A DNA stretch of 49,475 nucleotides from an uncultured Clostridia bacterium (GTDB lineage Bacteria > Bacillota > Clostridia > Oscillospirales > SIG627), in contig CAMPCJ010000004.1 of the NCBI GenBank assembly GCA_946645685.1, positions 1 through 49,475 on the forward strand, in the 5' to 3' direction. Positions within the stretch are counted from its first letter, which is position 1. The number at the start of each line of letters is the position of its first letter. The notes under the pieces were generated by a model. That model did no database searches. It was not told the origin of the DNA and was given only the letters and a program-made list of their open reading frames with translations. A program made the translations under genes and the position numbers. Shown one piece after another: positions 25,461 to 34,463 of the stretch.

Positions 25461-27038
25461 ATGCTGTTCACCTCCTACGAGTTCATCGGGTTTATCGCCG
25501 TCCTTCTGACGGTGTATTACCTGGTGCCCCGCCGGGCACGGCCGCCCCTGCTTTTGGCGGCAAGCTGCGCCTTTTACGCCTTTTCCGGGTGGGAGAATCT
25601 TCTCTTCATCGCCTGTACCGTCCTCTCCGTTTGGGGCGGCGGCTTGCTTTTGGAGAAAAATCTCGCCCGGCAGAAGGCGCGCCTTTGCGCGGGGGAGCTT
25701 TCCGCCGCCGATAAAAAGGCGATCCGGGACGGGGAAAAGAAAAAGCGCAAGGGCATCCTTGCCGCCGTTCTGCTCCTCAACCTGGGCATTCTGGCGGCGG
25801 TGAAATACCTGGGCTTTCTGACGGAAGGCTTGAACGGCGTTTTGGGGCTGTTCGGCGCCGCGCCTCTCTCCGCGGCGTCTCTCATCGTCCCCATGGGCAT
25901 ATCCTTCTACACGTTCCAGTCCATCGGCTATCTGGTGGACGTGTTTCGCGGGGCGGTGCCCGCCCAGAGGAGCCTGTGGAAATTCGCCCTGTTCGTGTCC
26001 TTTTTTCCTCAGTTGGTACAGGGGCCCATCAGCCGCTATGGGGATCTGTCCCGGACGCTTTTTGAGCCGCTTCCCCTGAGCTATGCCGTCCTGCGCCGGG
26101 GACTTGTGCGGGTTTTGTGGGGCTATTTCAAGAAACTTGTGATCGCGGATCGCCTTTCCGTGGCGGTGCTCGCCATGACGGGCGGGCAGGATCGCGGCGG
26201 CTTTGCCCTGGCGCTTCTGTTCCTCTATACCATCCAGCTTTACGCGGACTTCACCGGCGGCATCGACGTCACCATCGGTCTGGCGGAGGCGATGGGCGTC
26301 ACCGTGGCGGAAAACTTCCGCCGCCCGTATCTGGCGGTTTCCTTGAAGGATTACTGGCGCCGGTGGCACATTTCCATGTGTACCTGGTTTAGGGATTACC
26401 TCTTTTATCCCGTGTCCACCTCCCGCCTGATGCGTTCCCTCACCAAGGGAACGAAAAAGGTTTTCGGGGATAAAGCGGGACGGAAAGTTCCGCTGTATCT
26501 GTCCTCGTTCATCGTGTGGGGCGCCACTGGCCTGTGGCACGGCGCCAACTGGAACTTTTTGGTTTGGGGACTTTCCAATTGGGCGATCCTGATGGTCTCC
26601 CAGGAGCTGGAGGGGGCGTGGGGAGCCTTCCGTAAGCGCTTCCCCAAAACAGGCGGAAAAGCCTGGCGCGCCGTCGCCGTGGGCAGGACTTTTCTGCTGG
26701 TGGCTGCGATGAATCTCTTCGATTGCTATCCCACCCTGGGCGGCACCTTCGGCGCCTTCTTTTCCATTTTCGATCCCCGTGCTTGGGCGGGCTTTTCCTT
26801 TTCCTCGCTTCTCTCTCTCGGGCTGACCGGCGCGGACTTCGCGCTGACCGGCGTCGCCGTCGTCCTGATGTTCGCCGTGTCCTGCGCGGGGGCGTGGGGA
26901 GACGTGCGCGACCGTCTGGAAAAAATGCCCTTTGCCCTGCGCGTCGTTTTGCTGCTGCTTCTGTTCTTTGCCGTTTTGATCTTCGGCGCCTACGGCAGGG
27001 GATATGACGCGGGGCAGTTCATCTACAACCGGTTTTGA
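25461..27038 (+). CDS. MBOAT-family membrane acyltransferase (DltB/AlgI-like)
   Basis: The 525-residue protein has about 11 TM helices and the MBOAT core: TLSYGDLSR-like RYGDLSRTLF segment, DFTGGIDVTIGLAEAMGV, DYWRRWHISMCTWFRDYLFYP and the active-site histidine in ATGLWHGANWNFLVWG (about 355). MBOATs of the DltB/AlgI/PatA type move acyl groups across the membrane onto wall polymers or exopolysaccharide. A charged cytoplasmic loop (about 60-95, KNLARQKARLCAG) is longer than in B. subtilis DltB. It lies between the carrier gene and the SGNH gene, whose ATG is 12 bases past its stop. Confidence 0.94.
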   Translation: MLFTSYEFIGFIAVLLTVYYLVPRRARPPLLLAASCAFYAFSGWENLLFIACTVLSVWGGGLLLEKNLARQKARLCAGELSAADKKAIRDGEKKKRKGILAAVLLLNLGILAAVKYLGFLTEGLNGVLGLFGAAPLSAASLIVPMGISFYTFQSIGYLVDVFRGAVPAQRSLWKFALFVSFFPQLVQGPISRYGDLSRTLFEPLPLSYAVLRRGLVRVLWGYFKKLVIADRLSVAVLAMTGGQDRGGFALALLFLYTIQLYADFTGGIDVTIGLAEAMGVTVAENFRRPYLAVSLKDYWRRWHISMCTWFRDYLFYPVSTSRLMRSLTKGTKKVFGDKAGRKVPLYLSSFIVWGATGLWHGANWNFLVWGLSNWAILMVSQELEGAWGAFRKRFPKTGGKAWRAVAVGRTFLLVAAMNLFDCYPTLGGTFGAFFSIFDPRAWAGFSFSSLLSLGLTGADFALTGVAVVLMFAVSCAGAWGDVRDRLEKMPFALRVVLLLLLFFAVLIFGAYGRGYDAGQFIYNRF

Positions 27039-27049
27039 GGAGGGGTGGA

Positions 27050-28093
27050 ATGAAACGAGTGAAAACCATCCTGCGGGTTTTGTGCGCCCTGCTTCTTTTC
27101 ATCGGCACCTTTCTCCTCCTTCAGAGCCTTTTGACCCCCAAGTACGTGGACGACGTGGTGGAGGGCGCTTTTGTCGCGGAGTATTACCGGGAAAAGAAGG
27201 ATCACGACGTGATCTTCATCGGGGACTGCGAGGTGTACGAGAACTTTTCCCCCGCCGTCCTCTGGGAGGAATACGGCGTCAACAGTTACATCCGCGGCTC
27301 CGCGGAGCAGTACATCTTCCAGTCCTACTACCTGCTGGAAGACACCTTTTACTATGAAAAACCGTCCGTGGTGGTGTTCAACGTCCAGTCCCTCCAGTTT
27401 GGGGAGGCGCAGAGCGAAGCCTACAACCGTATGACGCTGGAGGGGATGCGCTGGTCTCCCGCCAAGGTGGCGGCGATCCGGGCTTCCATGACGGAAGACG
27501 AGCATTTTATCGAGTACGTTTTTCCCCTGCTGCGGTATCACGACCGCTGGTCGGATCTGAAGCAGACGGATTTTCAGTACCTCTTTCACAAAAAAACCGT
27601 GTCCCACAACGGCTACTATATGCGCCTTGACGCCAAGGCGGTTCCGGAAAACCTGCCCCCCGTCAAGCCCCTGGGGGACTATTCCTTCAGCGACCGGGCG
27701 TGGTCGTATCTGGATCGGATCGTGGAGGCGTGTAAACGGGAGGGCGTGCAGCTCCTTCTCATCAAAGCGCCCAGCGTCTTTCCCCATTGGTATGACGAGT
27801 GGGACGAGCAGGTAAAAGCGTACGCCGAAAAACAAGGCGTTCGGTATATCAATTTTCTGGAGCATACCGAGGAGATCGGGCTGGACTTTGCCACCGATAC
27901 CTACGACGCCGGTCAGCACATGAACCTGTCCGGCGCGGAGAAATGCGCCCGCTGGATCGGGCGGATCCTGGCGGAGGACTACGGCGTCCCCGACCGCCGG
28001 GGCGAGGAGGCTCTTTCCGCGGCGTGGGCGGGGAAACTCGCTTCTTACCGAGCGGAGATCGAAGAACAAAAGGAACGATACGGTTTATCTTAA
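27050..28093 (+). CDS. SGNH/DltD-like envelope protein with GDC motif
   Basis: The 347-residue protein has an N-terminal membrane anchor (VLCALLLFIGTFLLLQSLL) and an extracytoplasmic alpha/beta domain. Block I of SGNH hydrolases reads VIFIGDCEVYENFSP, with cysteine where the catalytic serine usually stands. The later block is DAGQHMNLSGAEKCA, with an aspartate and histidine positioned as in SGNH block V. Partner SGNH or DltD proteins complete acyl transfer by MBOAT enzymes. A GAGGAGG site precedes the ATG at 27050. A cysteine nucleophile or a non-catalytic partner role are both possible. Confidence 0.85.
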   Translation: MKRVKTILRVLCALLLFIGTFLLLQSLLTPKYVDDVVEGAFVAEYYREKKDHDVIFIGDCEVYENFSPAVLWEEYGVNSYIRGSAEQYIFQSYYLLEDTFYYEKPSVVVFNVQSLQFGEAQSEAYNRMTLEGMRWSPAKVAAIRASMTEDEHFIEYVFPLLRYHDRWSDLKQTDFQYLFHKKTVSHNGYYMRLDAKAVPENLPPVKPLGDYSFSDRAWSYLDRIVEACKREGVQLLLIKAPSVFPHWYDEWDEQVKAYAEKQGVRYINFLEHTEEIGLDFATDTYDAGQHMNLSGAEKCARWIGRILAEDYGVPDRRGEEALSAAWAGKLASYRAEIEEQKERYGLS

Positions 28094-28107
28094 AGTTGGA
28101 GTAGAGT

Positions 28108-29946
28108 ATGTGCGGCATTTGCGGAATGTTTGAAAAAGAAGACCGTGCCCCCGACGGCGCGGTTTTGGATCGGATGCTGGAAAAGATCGCCCACCGCGGG
28201 CCGGACGGCGTCAAAAAGACGGTCGCCGGCAGCGTGGGATTGGGCTTTTCCCGGCTGAGCTTTATTGACCTTGCCGGCGGTATGCAGCCGCTGGAAAACG
28301 AGGACGGCACCCTGCACCTGGCGGTAAACGGCGAAGTGTTCAATTATCAGGAGCTGCGCCGGGCACTTCTGGCGCGGGGACACCGGTTCCGCAGCGAGAC
28401 GGACGTGGAGGTCATCCTTCATCTCTATGAAGAATACGGCACGGATTTTCTGTCACTCCTCAACGGACAGTTTGCCATCGCTCTCTATGATGAAAAAAAG
28501 CGGCAGCTTCTCCTTGCCCGGGACGCCATGGGCATCTGCCCGCTCTTTTATACCGTCCTGGACGGCACCCTCGTTTTCGCCTCCGAGATCAAAGCCATCC
28601 TGGAATATCCCGGCGTCCCCCGGCAGTTGAATCTCGCCGCCGTGGATCAGCTGATGAATTTCCCCGGCGTGGTTTCCCCCGTCACCTTCTTCAAGGGCGT
28701 CCACGCCCTGGCGCCGGGACAGATGCTCCTGCAGCGCTCCGGGAAAGAGGCGCGTGTGGAGACCTGGTGGGATCTGTCCTTCCCGGAAGAGGAAGAGGAT
28801 AAGGGAGAGGCGTATTATACCGAACGCCTGCGCGTCCTTTTGAAGGAAGCCATCGACCGCCGCCTGGTGGCGGATGTGCCCATCGGCTTTTACGTCTCCG
28901 GCGGGCTGGACAGCTCCGTGGTGGCGTGTATGATCGGCAAATATCTCCTGAACAGCGCCTATTCCTTCTCCGCGGAGATCGGGGAAGGGGAGCTGGACGA
29001 AAGCGCGTTCCAGGCAATGGTGCGGGAGACCGTCCACTCTCACCACTACGCCGTGAAGGTGGCGGAAGAGGAGATCTGGGAGAATCTCACCCGGGTCATT
29101 TACCACGCGGAAAGCGCCGTGAAGGAAAGCTACGACGTGGCGGCGTTCCTGCTCAGCGGCCTGGTGCAGGCTTCTCCCGCCAAAGCGGTGCTCACCGGGC
29201 AGGGATCCGACGAACAGCTCTGCGGCTACGTGGGCTATATGCTGGATCGCTTCCGCCTGATGCAGAAGGGGCAAATGACCCCGGAGGAGCAGGCGTTGAA
29301 TGAAAAACTGTGGGGCGACCCCTACTTCCGGTACGAAAGAAACCATCCCGAGATCCGCAAGGTACACCGCCGGCTTTACAGCAAGGAGCTGGCGGGGGAG
29401 TTGGACTCTTTTTCCGCACTGAACCAAAGCCCCGTCAACGTGGAGCGGCTGAAAGGGCTTTCCTCTCAGAAACGCCGTTCGTACATCGACTGCAAACTGC
29501 GCCTGGGGGATCACCTGCTCATCGAGCACGGGGATCATATGTTCTTCTCCCATTCCGTGGAGGGGCGCCATCCTTTCCTGGATCCCGAGGTGGTGCGTTT
29601 CATCACCACCATTCCGGACCGGTACAAGCTCAACGGCGCCAACGAAAAGTACATTTTGAAGAAGGCGGGGGAGGGCATCGTGCCCGAGCCCATCCTCAAA
29701 CGGCGCAAATTTCCCTTCCAGGCGCCCGGTATGTCCGCCATGGTGAAAAAGAGCGCCCCGGGCATGGCGTTTCTGGATGAGAGCCTCATCAAAAAATACG
29801 GCGTGTTCGACCCGGCTTTTATCGAGCAGATGAAGCGGGACTACGCCGTGGACGGCTTTAAGCTGATGGGCGCCTATGAGATCGACTATCTTATGATCGC
29901 CCTGACCGTGACCATTTTATGCGAGACCTTCGGTCTTTCCGTGTGA
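28108..29946 (+). CDS. asnB: Glutamine-hydrolysing asparagine synthetase homologue (AsnB)
   Basis: The 612-residue protein has an N-terminal class II glutaminase domain with the catalytic Cys2 (MCGICGMF) and RLSFIDLAGGMQPLENEDG, and a C-terminal ATP-pyrophosphatase synthetase domain with YVSGGLDSSVVACMIGK (about 266-282) and LTGQGSDEQLCGYVGY. The family makes asparagine from aspartate and glutamine; some members instead amidate envelope carboxyls (B. subtilis AsnB amidates meso-diaminopimelate, as does LtsA in corynebacteria). Its place inside an acyl/aminoacyl-transfer operon makes an envelope role plausible. The ATG follows the SGNH stop by 14 bases. Confidence 0.93.
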   Translation: MCGICGMFEKEDRAPDGAVLDRMLEKIAHRGPDGVKKTVAGSVGLGFSRLSFIDLAGGMQPLENEDGTLHLAVNGEVFNYQELRRALLARGHRFRSETDVEVILHLYEEYGTDFLSLLNGQFAIALYDEKKRQLLLARDAMGICPLFYTVLDGTLVFASEIKAILEYPGVPRQLNLAAVDQLMNFPGVVSPVTFFKGVHALAPGQMLLQRSGKEARVETWWDLSFPEEEEDKGEAYYTERLRVLLKEAIDRRLVADVPIGFYVSGGLDSSVVACMIGKYLLNSAYSFSAEIGEGELDESAFQAMVRETVHSHHYAVKVAEEEIWENLTRVIYHAESAVKESYDVAAFLLSGLVQASPAKAVLTGQGSDEQLCGYVGYMLDRFRLMQKGQMTPEEQALNEKLWGDPYFRYERNHPEIRKVHRRLYSKELAGELDSFSALNQSPVNVERLKGLSSQKRRSYIDCKLRLGDHLLIEHGDHMFFSHSVEGRHPFLDPEVVRFITTIPDRYKLNGANEKYILKKAGEGIVPEPILKRRKFPFQAPGMSAMVKKSAPGMAFLDESLIKKYGVFDPAFIEQMKRDYAVDGFKLMGAYEIDYLMIALTVTILCETFGLSV

Positions 29947-29951
29947 GGTAT

Positions 29952-31673
29952 ATGGAGCAAAAGGATTTGAAAAAGCCGCAGCTGGATCTTCGGCCCGGCA
30001 AGTGGAAACCCAAAAAGGGAAAAAAGGTGAAAAAGCACAGACGCCTTCGGCTGCCCGTCCTGCTTTCGGGATGTGTCCTGCTGCTTGCCGCGGCAGGGCT
30101 GATCACGTTTTTCGCCGTAAAGAACAGCCGGGTCTATACCCGGGTGGAGGTGGAAGCGGGAGATCTGACCCTTGTGCCGGAGGACTTTTCCAAAAACGGC
30201 GCCCCGGTCAGCTTCGACCCCTCCTTTTCTCCGGACAGCGTGGATTTCCACACCCCCGGAACTTACAGCGTCAAGCTGAAAAGCGGCGTCTTCCACTACA
30301 CCGCCTCCCTTACCGTCAAGGATACGGTACCGCCCTCCGGGCGCGCCGTGGCGGGTATGCTCTCCCGGGGGGAGCGGAGCGACCCTTCGGCTTTGGTTGC
30401 CGACGTGAAGGATGAAACGCGCGTCACCGTTTCCTTTGAGACCGAGCCGGATACCGCTTCCTGCGGCGTCCGGGACGTGACGGTGCTTTTGACGGATCTG
30501 GGCGGGAACGTGACGAAGCTCCCCGCCACCCTGACCGTCATACCGCTGTATACCGTCCTCGTCCGGGAAGCGGGCGGACAGCTGACCCCGGCGGATTTCA
30601 TCCTGCCGGACTGCTCGGTCGCCGAGCTGTTCCCGGTGGGGGACGACGGCTCTCCCGCACAGGTGGATCTCGCCGCCTTGACGGAAAGTGCCGGAGATCA
30701 TCCCCTGCGCTTCTCCGCGGACGGGCTGATCTGTGACTGCGTTCTGCGGGTGAAGGATACCACGCCTCCCGTGATGGTCCTGCGGGACGTAACGAGCGCC
30801 GTGGGCGCGGAGGTGGAAGCCGCCCTGTTCGTGGAAAGCGTGCAAGACGCCGGCAGCGTGAGCTTCACCGTTTCCTTTACCGCCCCCCTGGATCAAACGG
30901 GCACGCAGACCGTGACCATTCGCGGTGTGGATGATTCCGGCAACGCCGCGGTCGGGAAGGCGACTCTGACCCTGGTGCCGGACGAGGAGCCTCCCGCCAT
31001 CCTCGGCGCGGAAAACATCGTTTCCTACGTGGGCAAAGCCGTCAGCTACCTCTCCGGGGTCTGGGCGGAGGATGCGCTGGATCCCAAGCCGTCTCTCACC
31101 GTGGACAGCGGCGCCGTGGATCTGCAAAAGGAAGGCGTCTACCCCGTGACCTACGTGGCGACGGACGCCGCCGGTAACCGGTCGGAAAAGCAGATCACCC
31201 TCACCCTGCTTACGGAGACCGTTTCCGAAGCGGACGTGATGGCAAAGGCGAAGGAGATCGTATCTTCCATCATCACGCCGGATATGACCCCCCGGGACAA
31301 GGTGGAAGCGATTTACCGGTGGATGAAGAAAAACGTCGCCTACCGGGACGGCGCCACCATCGTGGACTGGCAGCAGGCGGCGTATCAGGGCTTGACCACG
31401 CACCGGGGCGACTGCTCCGTCTTTCAAATGACCAGCCGCGCCCTTCTGACGGCGGCGGGCATTGAGAACCGGCTCATCGATACCGTGCCCTATTACAACG
31501 TGCATTACTGGAATTTGGTGAACATCGGGGAAGGCTGGTATCATTTCGACGCCACTTCGTTCTACGATAAACAGGACTTCTGCTATGTCGACAGCGCCAC
31601 CCTGGCGGAGCGCTCCGTCCATTACCGCCGCTCCCACACCTTTGATCCGGCACGCTTTTCCTACGTCTCATAG
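29952..31673 (+). CDS. Membrane-anchored Ig-like repeat/transglutaminase-like protein
   Basis: The 573-residue protein has a lysine-rich cytoplasmic start, one TM helix (LPVLLSGCVLLLAAAGLITFF, about 36-56), then about four beta-sandwich Ig-like units separated by PP-containing boundaries (DTVPPSG, DTTPPVM, PDEEPPAIL). The C-terminal transglutaminase-like domain has its cysteine in THRGDCSVFQMTSRALL, histidine in VHYWNLVNIGEGWYHFD and the aspartate of the same segment. Such domains act as cross-linking enzymes or proteases on surface proteins. The start is chosen at 29952 over 29919 because GAGG lies close upstream. It is the sixth gene of the operon, after asnB. Confidence 0.88.
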   Translation: MEQKDLKKPQLDLRPGKWKPKKGKKVKKHRRLRLPVLLSGCVLLLAAAGLITFFAVKNSRVYTRVEVEAGDLTLVPEDFSKNGAPVSFDPSFSPDSVDFHTPGTYSVKLKSGVFHYTASLTVKDTVPPSGRAVAGMLSRGERSDPSALVADVKDETRVTVSFETEPDTASCGVRDVTVLLTDLGGNVTKLPATLTVIPLYTVLVREAGGQLTPADFILPDCSVAELFPVGDDGSPAQVDLAALTESAGDHPLRFSADGLICDCVLRVKDTTPPVMVLRDVTSAVGAEVEAALFVESVQDAGSVSFTVSFTAPLDQTGTQTVTIRGVDDSGNAAVGKATLTLVPDEEPPAILGAENIVSYVGKAVSYLSGVWAEDALDPKPSLTVDSGAVDLQKEGVYPVTYVATDAAGNRSEKQITLTLLTETVSEADVMAKAKEIVSSIITPDMTPRDKVEAIYRWMKKNVAYRDGATIVDWQQAAYQGLTTHRGDCSVFQMTSRALLTAAGIENRLIDTVPYYNVHYWNLVNIGEGWYHFDATSFYDKQDFCYVDSATLAERSVHYRRSHTFDPARFSYVS

Positions 31674-31689
31674 AAAGGATGAATGAAAC

Positions 31690-32244
31690 ATGAAACGCTT
31701 TTTGACCGCCCTTCTCGCCGTCGCCCTCCTTTTGGGTCTTGCCGCCTGCGCGGGCGAGGTGAAGGAGATCCGCAAAACCGCCGCTGAAGAAAAATCCGCC
31801 CCCGCCGTGACCGTGGGGAAGGAGGGCTCCGTAGACGGCTACGTCTTCCGTGCGGGGGATTTTTCCATCGCCGTGGACGCCGATATGGCGCCCGTCCTCG
31901 CCGCTCTCGGAGAGGCAAGGAGCTATTACGAGTCCGTCAGCTGCGCTTTCAACGGATTGGATAAGCTTTACACCTACGACCACTTTCAAGTCACCAGCTA
32001 CCCCGCGCCGGACGGCGACCGGGTGCAGACCGTCTGGCTGATGGACGATACCGTCGCCACCCCCGAGGGATTGCGGGTGGGCGCTCCCGCCTCTCAGGTG
32101 GACGCCCTCTACGGCTCGTCTTTCGAGGCGGTGGGCGCCGAGCGGATCTACTCCAAAGGCGGTATGAAACTGAAAGTCATCGTCCAGGAAGACAAAGTCA
32201 CCTCCATCACCTACCAGTCCGTCATCGCTGACGAAAACGATTGA
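31690..32244 (+). CDS. Lipoprotein of unknown function
   Basis: The 184-residue protein has a lipoprotein signal (MKRFLTALLAVALLLGLAAC, cysteine at 20), a short charged linker and a small alpha/beta domain (about 50-180) with YVFRAGDFSIAVDADMAP and the end SKGGMKLKVIVQEDKVTSITY. The fold pattern suggests a SmpA/OmlA- or BLIP-like two-layer domain (note LRVGAPASQVDALYG, typical of that fold), but the match is weak. AAAGGA precedes the ATG. As the last gene of the operon it probably acts on or guards the same envelope process. Confidence 0.8.
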   Translation: MKRFLTALLAVALLLGLAACAGEVKEIRKTAAEEKSAPAVTVGKEGSVDGYVFRAGDFSIAVDADMAPVLAALGEARSYYESVSCAFNGLDKLYTYDHFQVTSYPAPDGDRVQTVWLMDDTVATPEGLRVGAPASQVDALYGSSFEAVGAERIYSKGGMKLKVIVQEDKVTSITYQSVIADEND

Positions 32245-32254
32245 CCGGGCAAAC

Positions 32255-32291
32255 AAAAAGAGAAGCAAGCGATTTGCTTGCTTCTCTTTTT
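32255..32291. terminator. Bidirectional terminator ending the envelope operon
   Basis: AAAAAGAGAAGCAAGC and GCTTGCTTCTCTTTTT form a 16-bp perfect stem around a GATTT loop. It also faces the convergent HD-GYP gene. Confidence 0.9.
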
Positions 32292-32314
32292 TTGCTTTTT
32301 TGTTTTTTCCGCCT

Positions 32315-34399
32315 TCAGCGATCGTCCGGCGTTTCAGGCACGGTGCAGTAGGTGTCCGTCATGTGGGAAGCCGCCACCAGCCGGATCTTCGCCTCCGCAT
32401 GGAAGAAGGAGGCGACCACTTTGGGATCGAAGTGACTCCCGGATCCTTCCCGGATGATCTCCATGGCTTTCTCAATGGGAAAGGGCTCCTTATAGCTCCG
32501 GCGGGAGACCAGAGCGTCGAATACGTCCGCCACCGCCATGATCCGGGCGGACAGGGGAATGGACTCGCCCTTCAGCGCCATGGGATAGCCGGAGCCGTCC
32601 CATTTCTCATGGTGATAATGAGCCATATTGCGTGCCTCCGCCAAATATCCGGAGCGCCAACCCACCGTGTTCATGGCGTGGGAAATGATCTCGCTGCCCG
32701 CGGTGGTATGGGTCTTCATCAGCTCGAATTCTTCCTCGGTGAGCTTGCCCGGCTTATTGAGAATGGCGTCCGGCACCTGGATCTTGCCCACGTCGTGAAG
32801 CGGCGCGGAGTTGGTCACGTTCTCGATAAAATCGTCGTCCACCATGTCGGGGTAACATCCGTCCGCCTTCATTTGTTTGGCAATGATGTTTACGTAAGCG
32901 GCGGTTTTGCGCACGTGGTCGCCGGTGCATTTATCCCGGCTTTCCACCAGATCCGCCAAAACCAGGATCAACCCGTTCTGCAGCTTTTGCACCTGTGCCG
33001 CCTGCTCCTGGGCGTCGGTAATGTACCGCACCGTGTCCTCCGTGGTCTTGGCGAGGGCGTGAAAGAGGTTTTCGATCTCGTCCCCGGTGCGGATGTCAAG
33101 CCCCCGGATCCGTTCCAGGATCTCCCCCCGGGAGCGTTCCGTGTTGTAGGCAAAGGATCCCGCCGCGTCCGCCATGGCGTTCACCGGCGTGACGATGCCC
33201 GACGTAGCGGCGTGCATGCTGATCACCAGGATCAAAAAGAAGAACCCGATGAAAAGGGAAGCGGCTTTCGCCAAAAGGGAGATCTCGTCCATCACAAGTT
33301 TATTCATGGAAATGTCCAGCCCCACGTAGCAAACGCACTCTCCCTGGCTGTTATACACCGGCTCGTACACCGTCAGAAGCCACCCGTAGGAATCGTTGGT
33401 GATTAGGGGATCAATGGGCTTTCCCTCCGTCAACGCGCCGAGATAAGGCTTGAAGGAGTCATCAAAGGAAATGATCTCCCCGGGACGCGCCCCCGGCTCG
33501 TCTTCCGTGTCCAGATCAAAGACCACGTGGCATCCGTCATAGCGGATCTGATACACGTACATATAGAGGAGGGAAGGGTTGCTCGCCCGAAGACTCTCCA
33601 GGCTGTTCTGGGTCTCCATGTACCCTTCCGCGCTTTTTCCCTTCCGGATGAAATCGTCCACCCGCTCCGGGTCAATGAGCCCGGCTTCCACCTTGGCAAT
33701 GGCGCTTCCCAGACTGCTTTGCTCGTCAATGGTGTTCTGATAGTAAAGGAAAACACTGATGGTTATCGCGCCGACGGCGGTGAACACCGTGGCGGCGGAA
33801 ATGAGCAGCGCCGCTTTTCGCCGCAAAGATCGTCCCGTCCGTTTTCCGGCGCTCTCAGGCTGGGCTTTTTCGCCGAACAGAGGAAAGCGGCTGGAAAGCT
33901 TTTCCGGCAAAAAGTGCAGGAGCATAAGGAGGATCAGAACGGTCACCGCCTTGTCCGCCAGTCCCAACAGGATCTGCGAGCGCAGCGGCATCTCCGTGCC
34001 GCTCTTCGCCCAGGAGAAGCTGCCGATCACCCAGGACAGTCCCGACCCCATCAGCGCGCCGATGAGGGTGAACGCCGGGATGGTCGCCAGGGAAGTTGCG
34101 ATCTTTTTGTAAGCTCCTTTCCGGTAGAAAAACGCCGCCGACATTGCCAGCGCCACGTTGAGAGAGCCGTAATAAATGACGTTGCGGTCTACGACCGCCC
34201 CGATCATATTGGTGAAAAAACCGGTAACGGCGCCCGGCAGGTACCCGCCGGCAACGGCGGTGAGAATGGTGCCGAGTCCGTCAAAGTAATACGGCAGATG
34301 AAAGATCTTTGCCAGGATAATACCGACGAGATTCACCCCTATGCCGCCCAGACACAGCCATAGGCCGCGTTTCCAACCGAGCTTTTTAGGTTTCGTCAT
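32315..34399 (-). CDS. Membrane HD-GYP-family phosphodiesterase with S-component-like N-terminus
   Basis: The 694-residue protein starts with about five TM helices resembling the integral S subunit of ECF vitamin transporters (LPYYFDGLGTILTAVAGGYLPG, SLNVALAMSAAFFYRKG). A second TM pair flanks a Cache-like extracytoplasmic sensor (about 225-385). A helical linker leads to an HD-GYP domain: HD in LHDVGKIQVPDAILNKPGKL, HH and GYP in HYHHEKWDGSGYP, and FDALVSRRSYK. HD-GYP enzymes hydrolyse cyclic di-GMP or related dinucleotides. It should couple an external signal to second-messenger turnover. A GGAGG site precedes the ATG. The convergent neighbour is the envelope operon. Confidence 0.9.
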   Translation of the reverse strand: MTKPKKLGWKRGLWLCLGGIGVNLVGIILAKIFHLPYYFDGLGTILTAVAGGYLPGAVTGFFTNMIGAVVDRNVIYYGSLNVALAMSAAFFYRKGAYKKIATSLATIPAFTLIGALMGSGLSWVIGSFSWAKSGTEMPLRSQILLGLADKAVTVLILLMLLHFLPEKLSSRFPLFGEKAQPESAGKRTGRSLRRKAALLISAATVFTAVGAITISVFLYYQNTIDEQSSLGSAIAKVEAGLIDPERVDDFIRKGKSAEGYMETQNSLESLRASNPSLLYMYVYQIRYDGCHVVFDLDTEDEPGARPGEIISFDDSFKPYLGALTEGKPIDPLITNDSYGWLLTVYEPVYNSQGECVCYVGLDISMNKLVMDEISLLAKAASLFIGFFFLILVISMHAATSGIVTPVNAMADAAGSFAYNTERSRGEILERIRGLDIRTGDEIENLFHALAKTTEDTVRYITDAQEQAAQVQKLQNGLILVLADLVESRDKCTGDHVRKTAAYVNIIAKQMKADGCYPDMVDDDFIENVTNSAPLHDVGKIQVPDAILNKPGKLTEEEFELMKTHTTAGSEIISHAMNTVGWRSGYLAEARNMAHYHHEKWDGSGYPMALKGESIPLSARIMAVADVFDALVSRRSYKEPFPIEKAMEIIREGSGSHFDPKVVASFFHAEAKIRLVAASHMTDTYCTVPETPDDR

Positions 34400-34412
34400 G
34401 GTTGTTCCTCCG

Positions 34413-34439
34413 TGTATATGCGCGATGAAGTGCTGTCAA
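34413..34439 (-). promoter_or_regulatory. Weak promoter candidate for the HD-GYP gene
   Basis: On the minus strand a perfect TTGACA (34439-34434) is followed 15 bases later by TATACA (34418-34413). The spacing is short of the usual 16-18. Confidence 0.35.
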
Positions 34440-34463
34440 CAGACTGTCATACAAGCGTCGCCG

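Noticed and set aside
23718-26540. 940-residue minus-strand ORF over the adenylation and MBOAT genes
   Set aside because: It spans three clear plus-strand genes, has no plausible start signal and a shadow-like composition.
29886-31637. 583-residue minus-strand ORF over the transglutaminase gene
   Set aside because: It is opposite a gene with clear TM, Ig-like and transglutaminase motifs.
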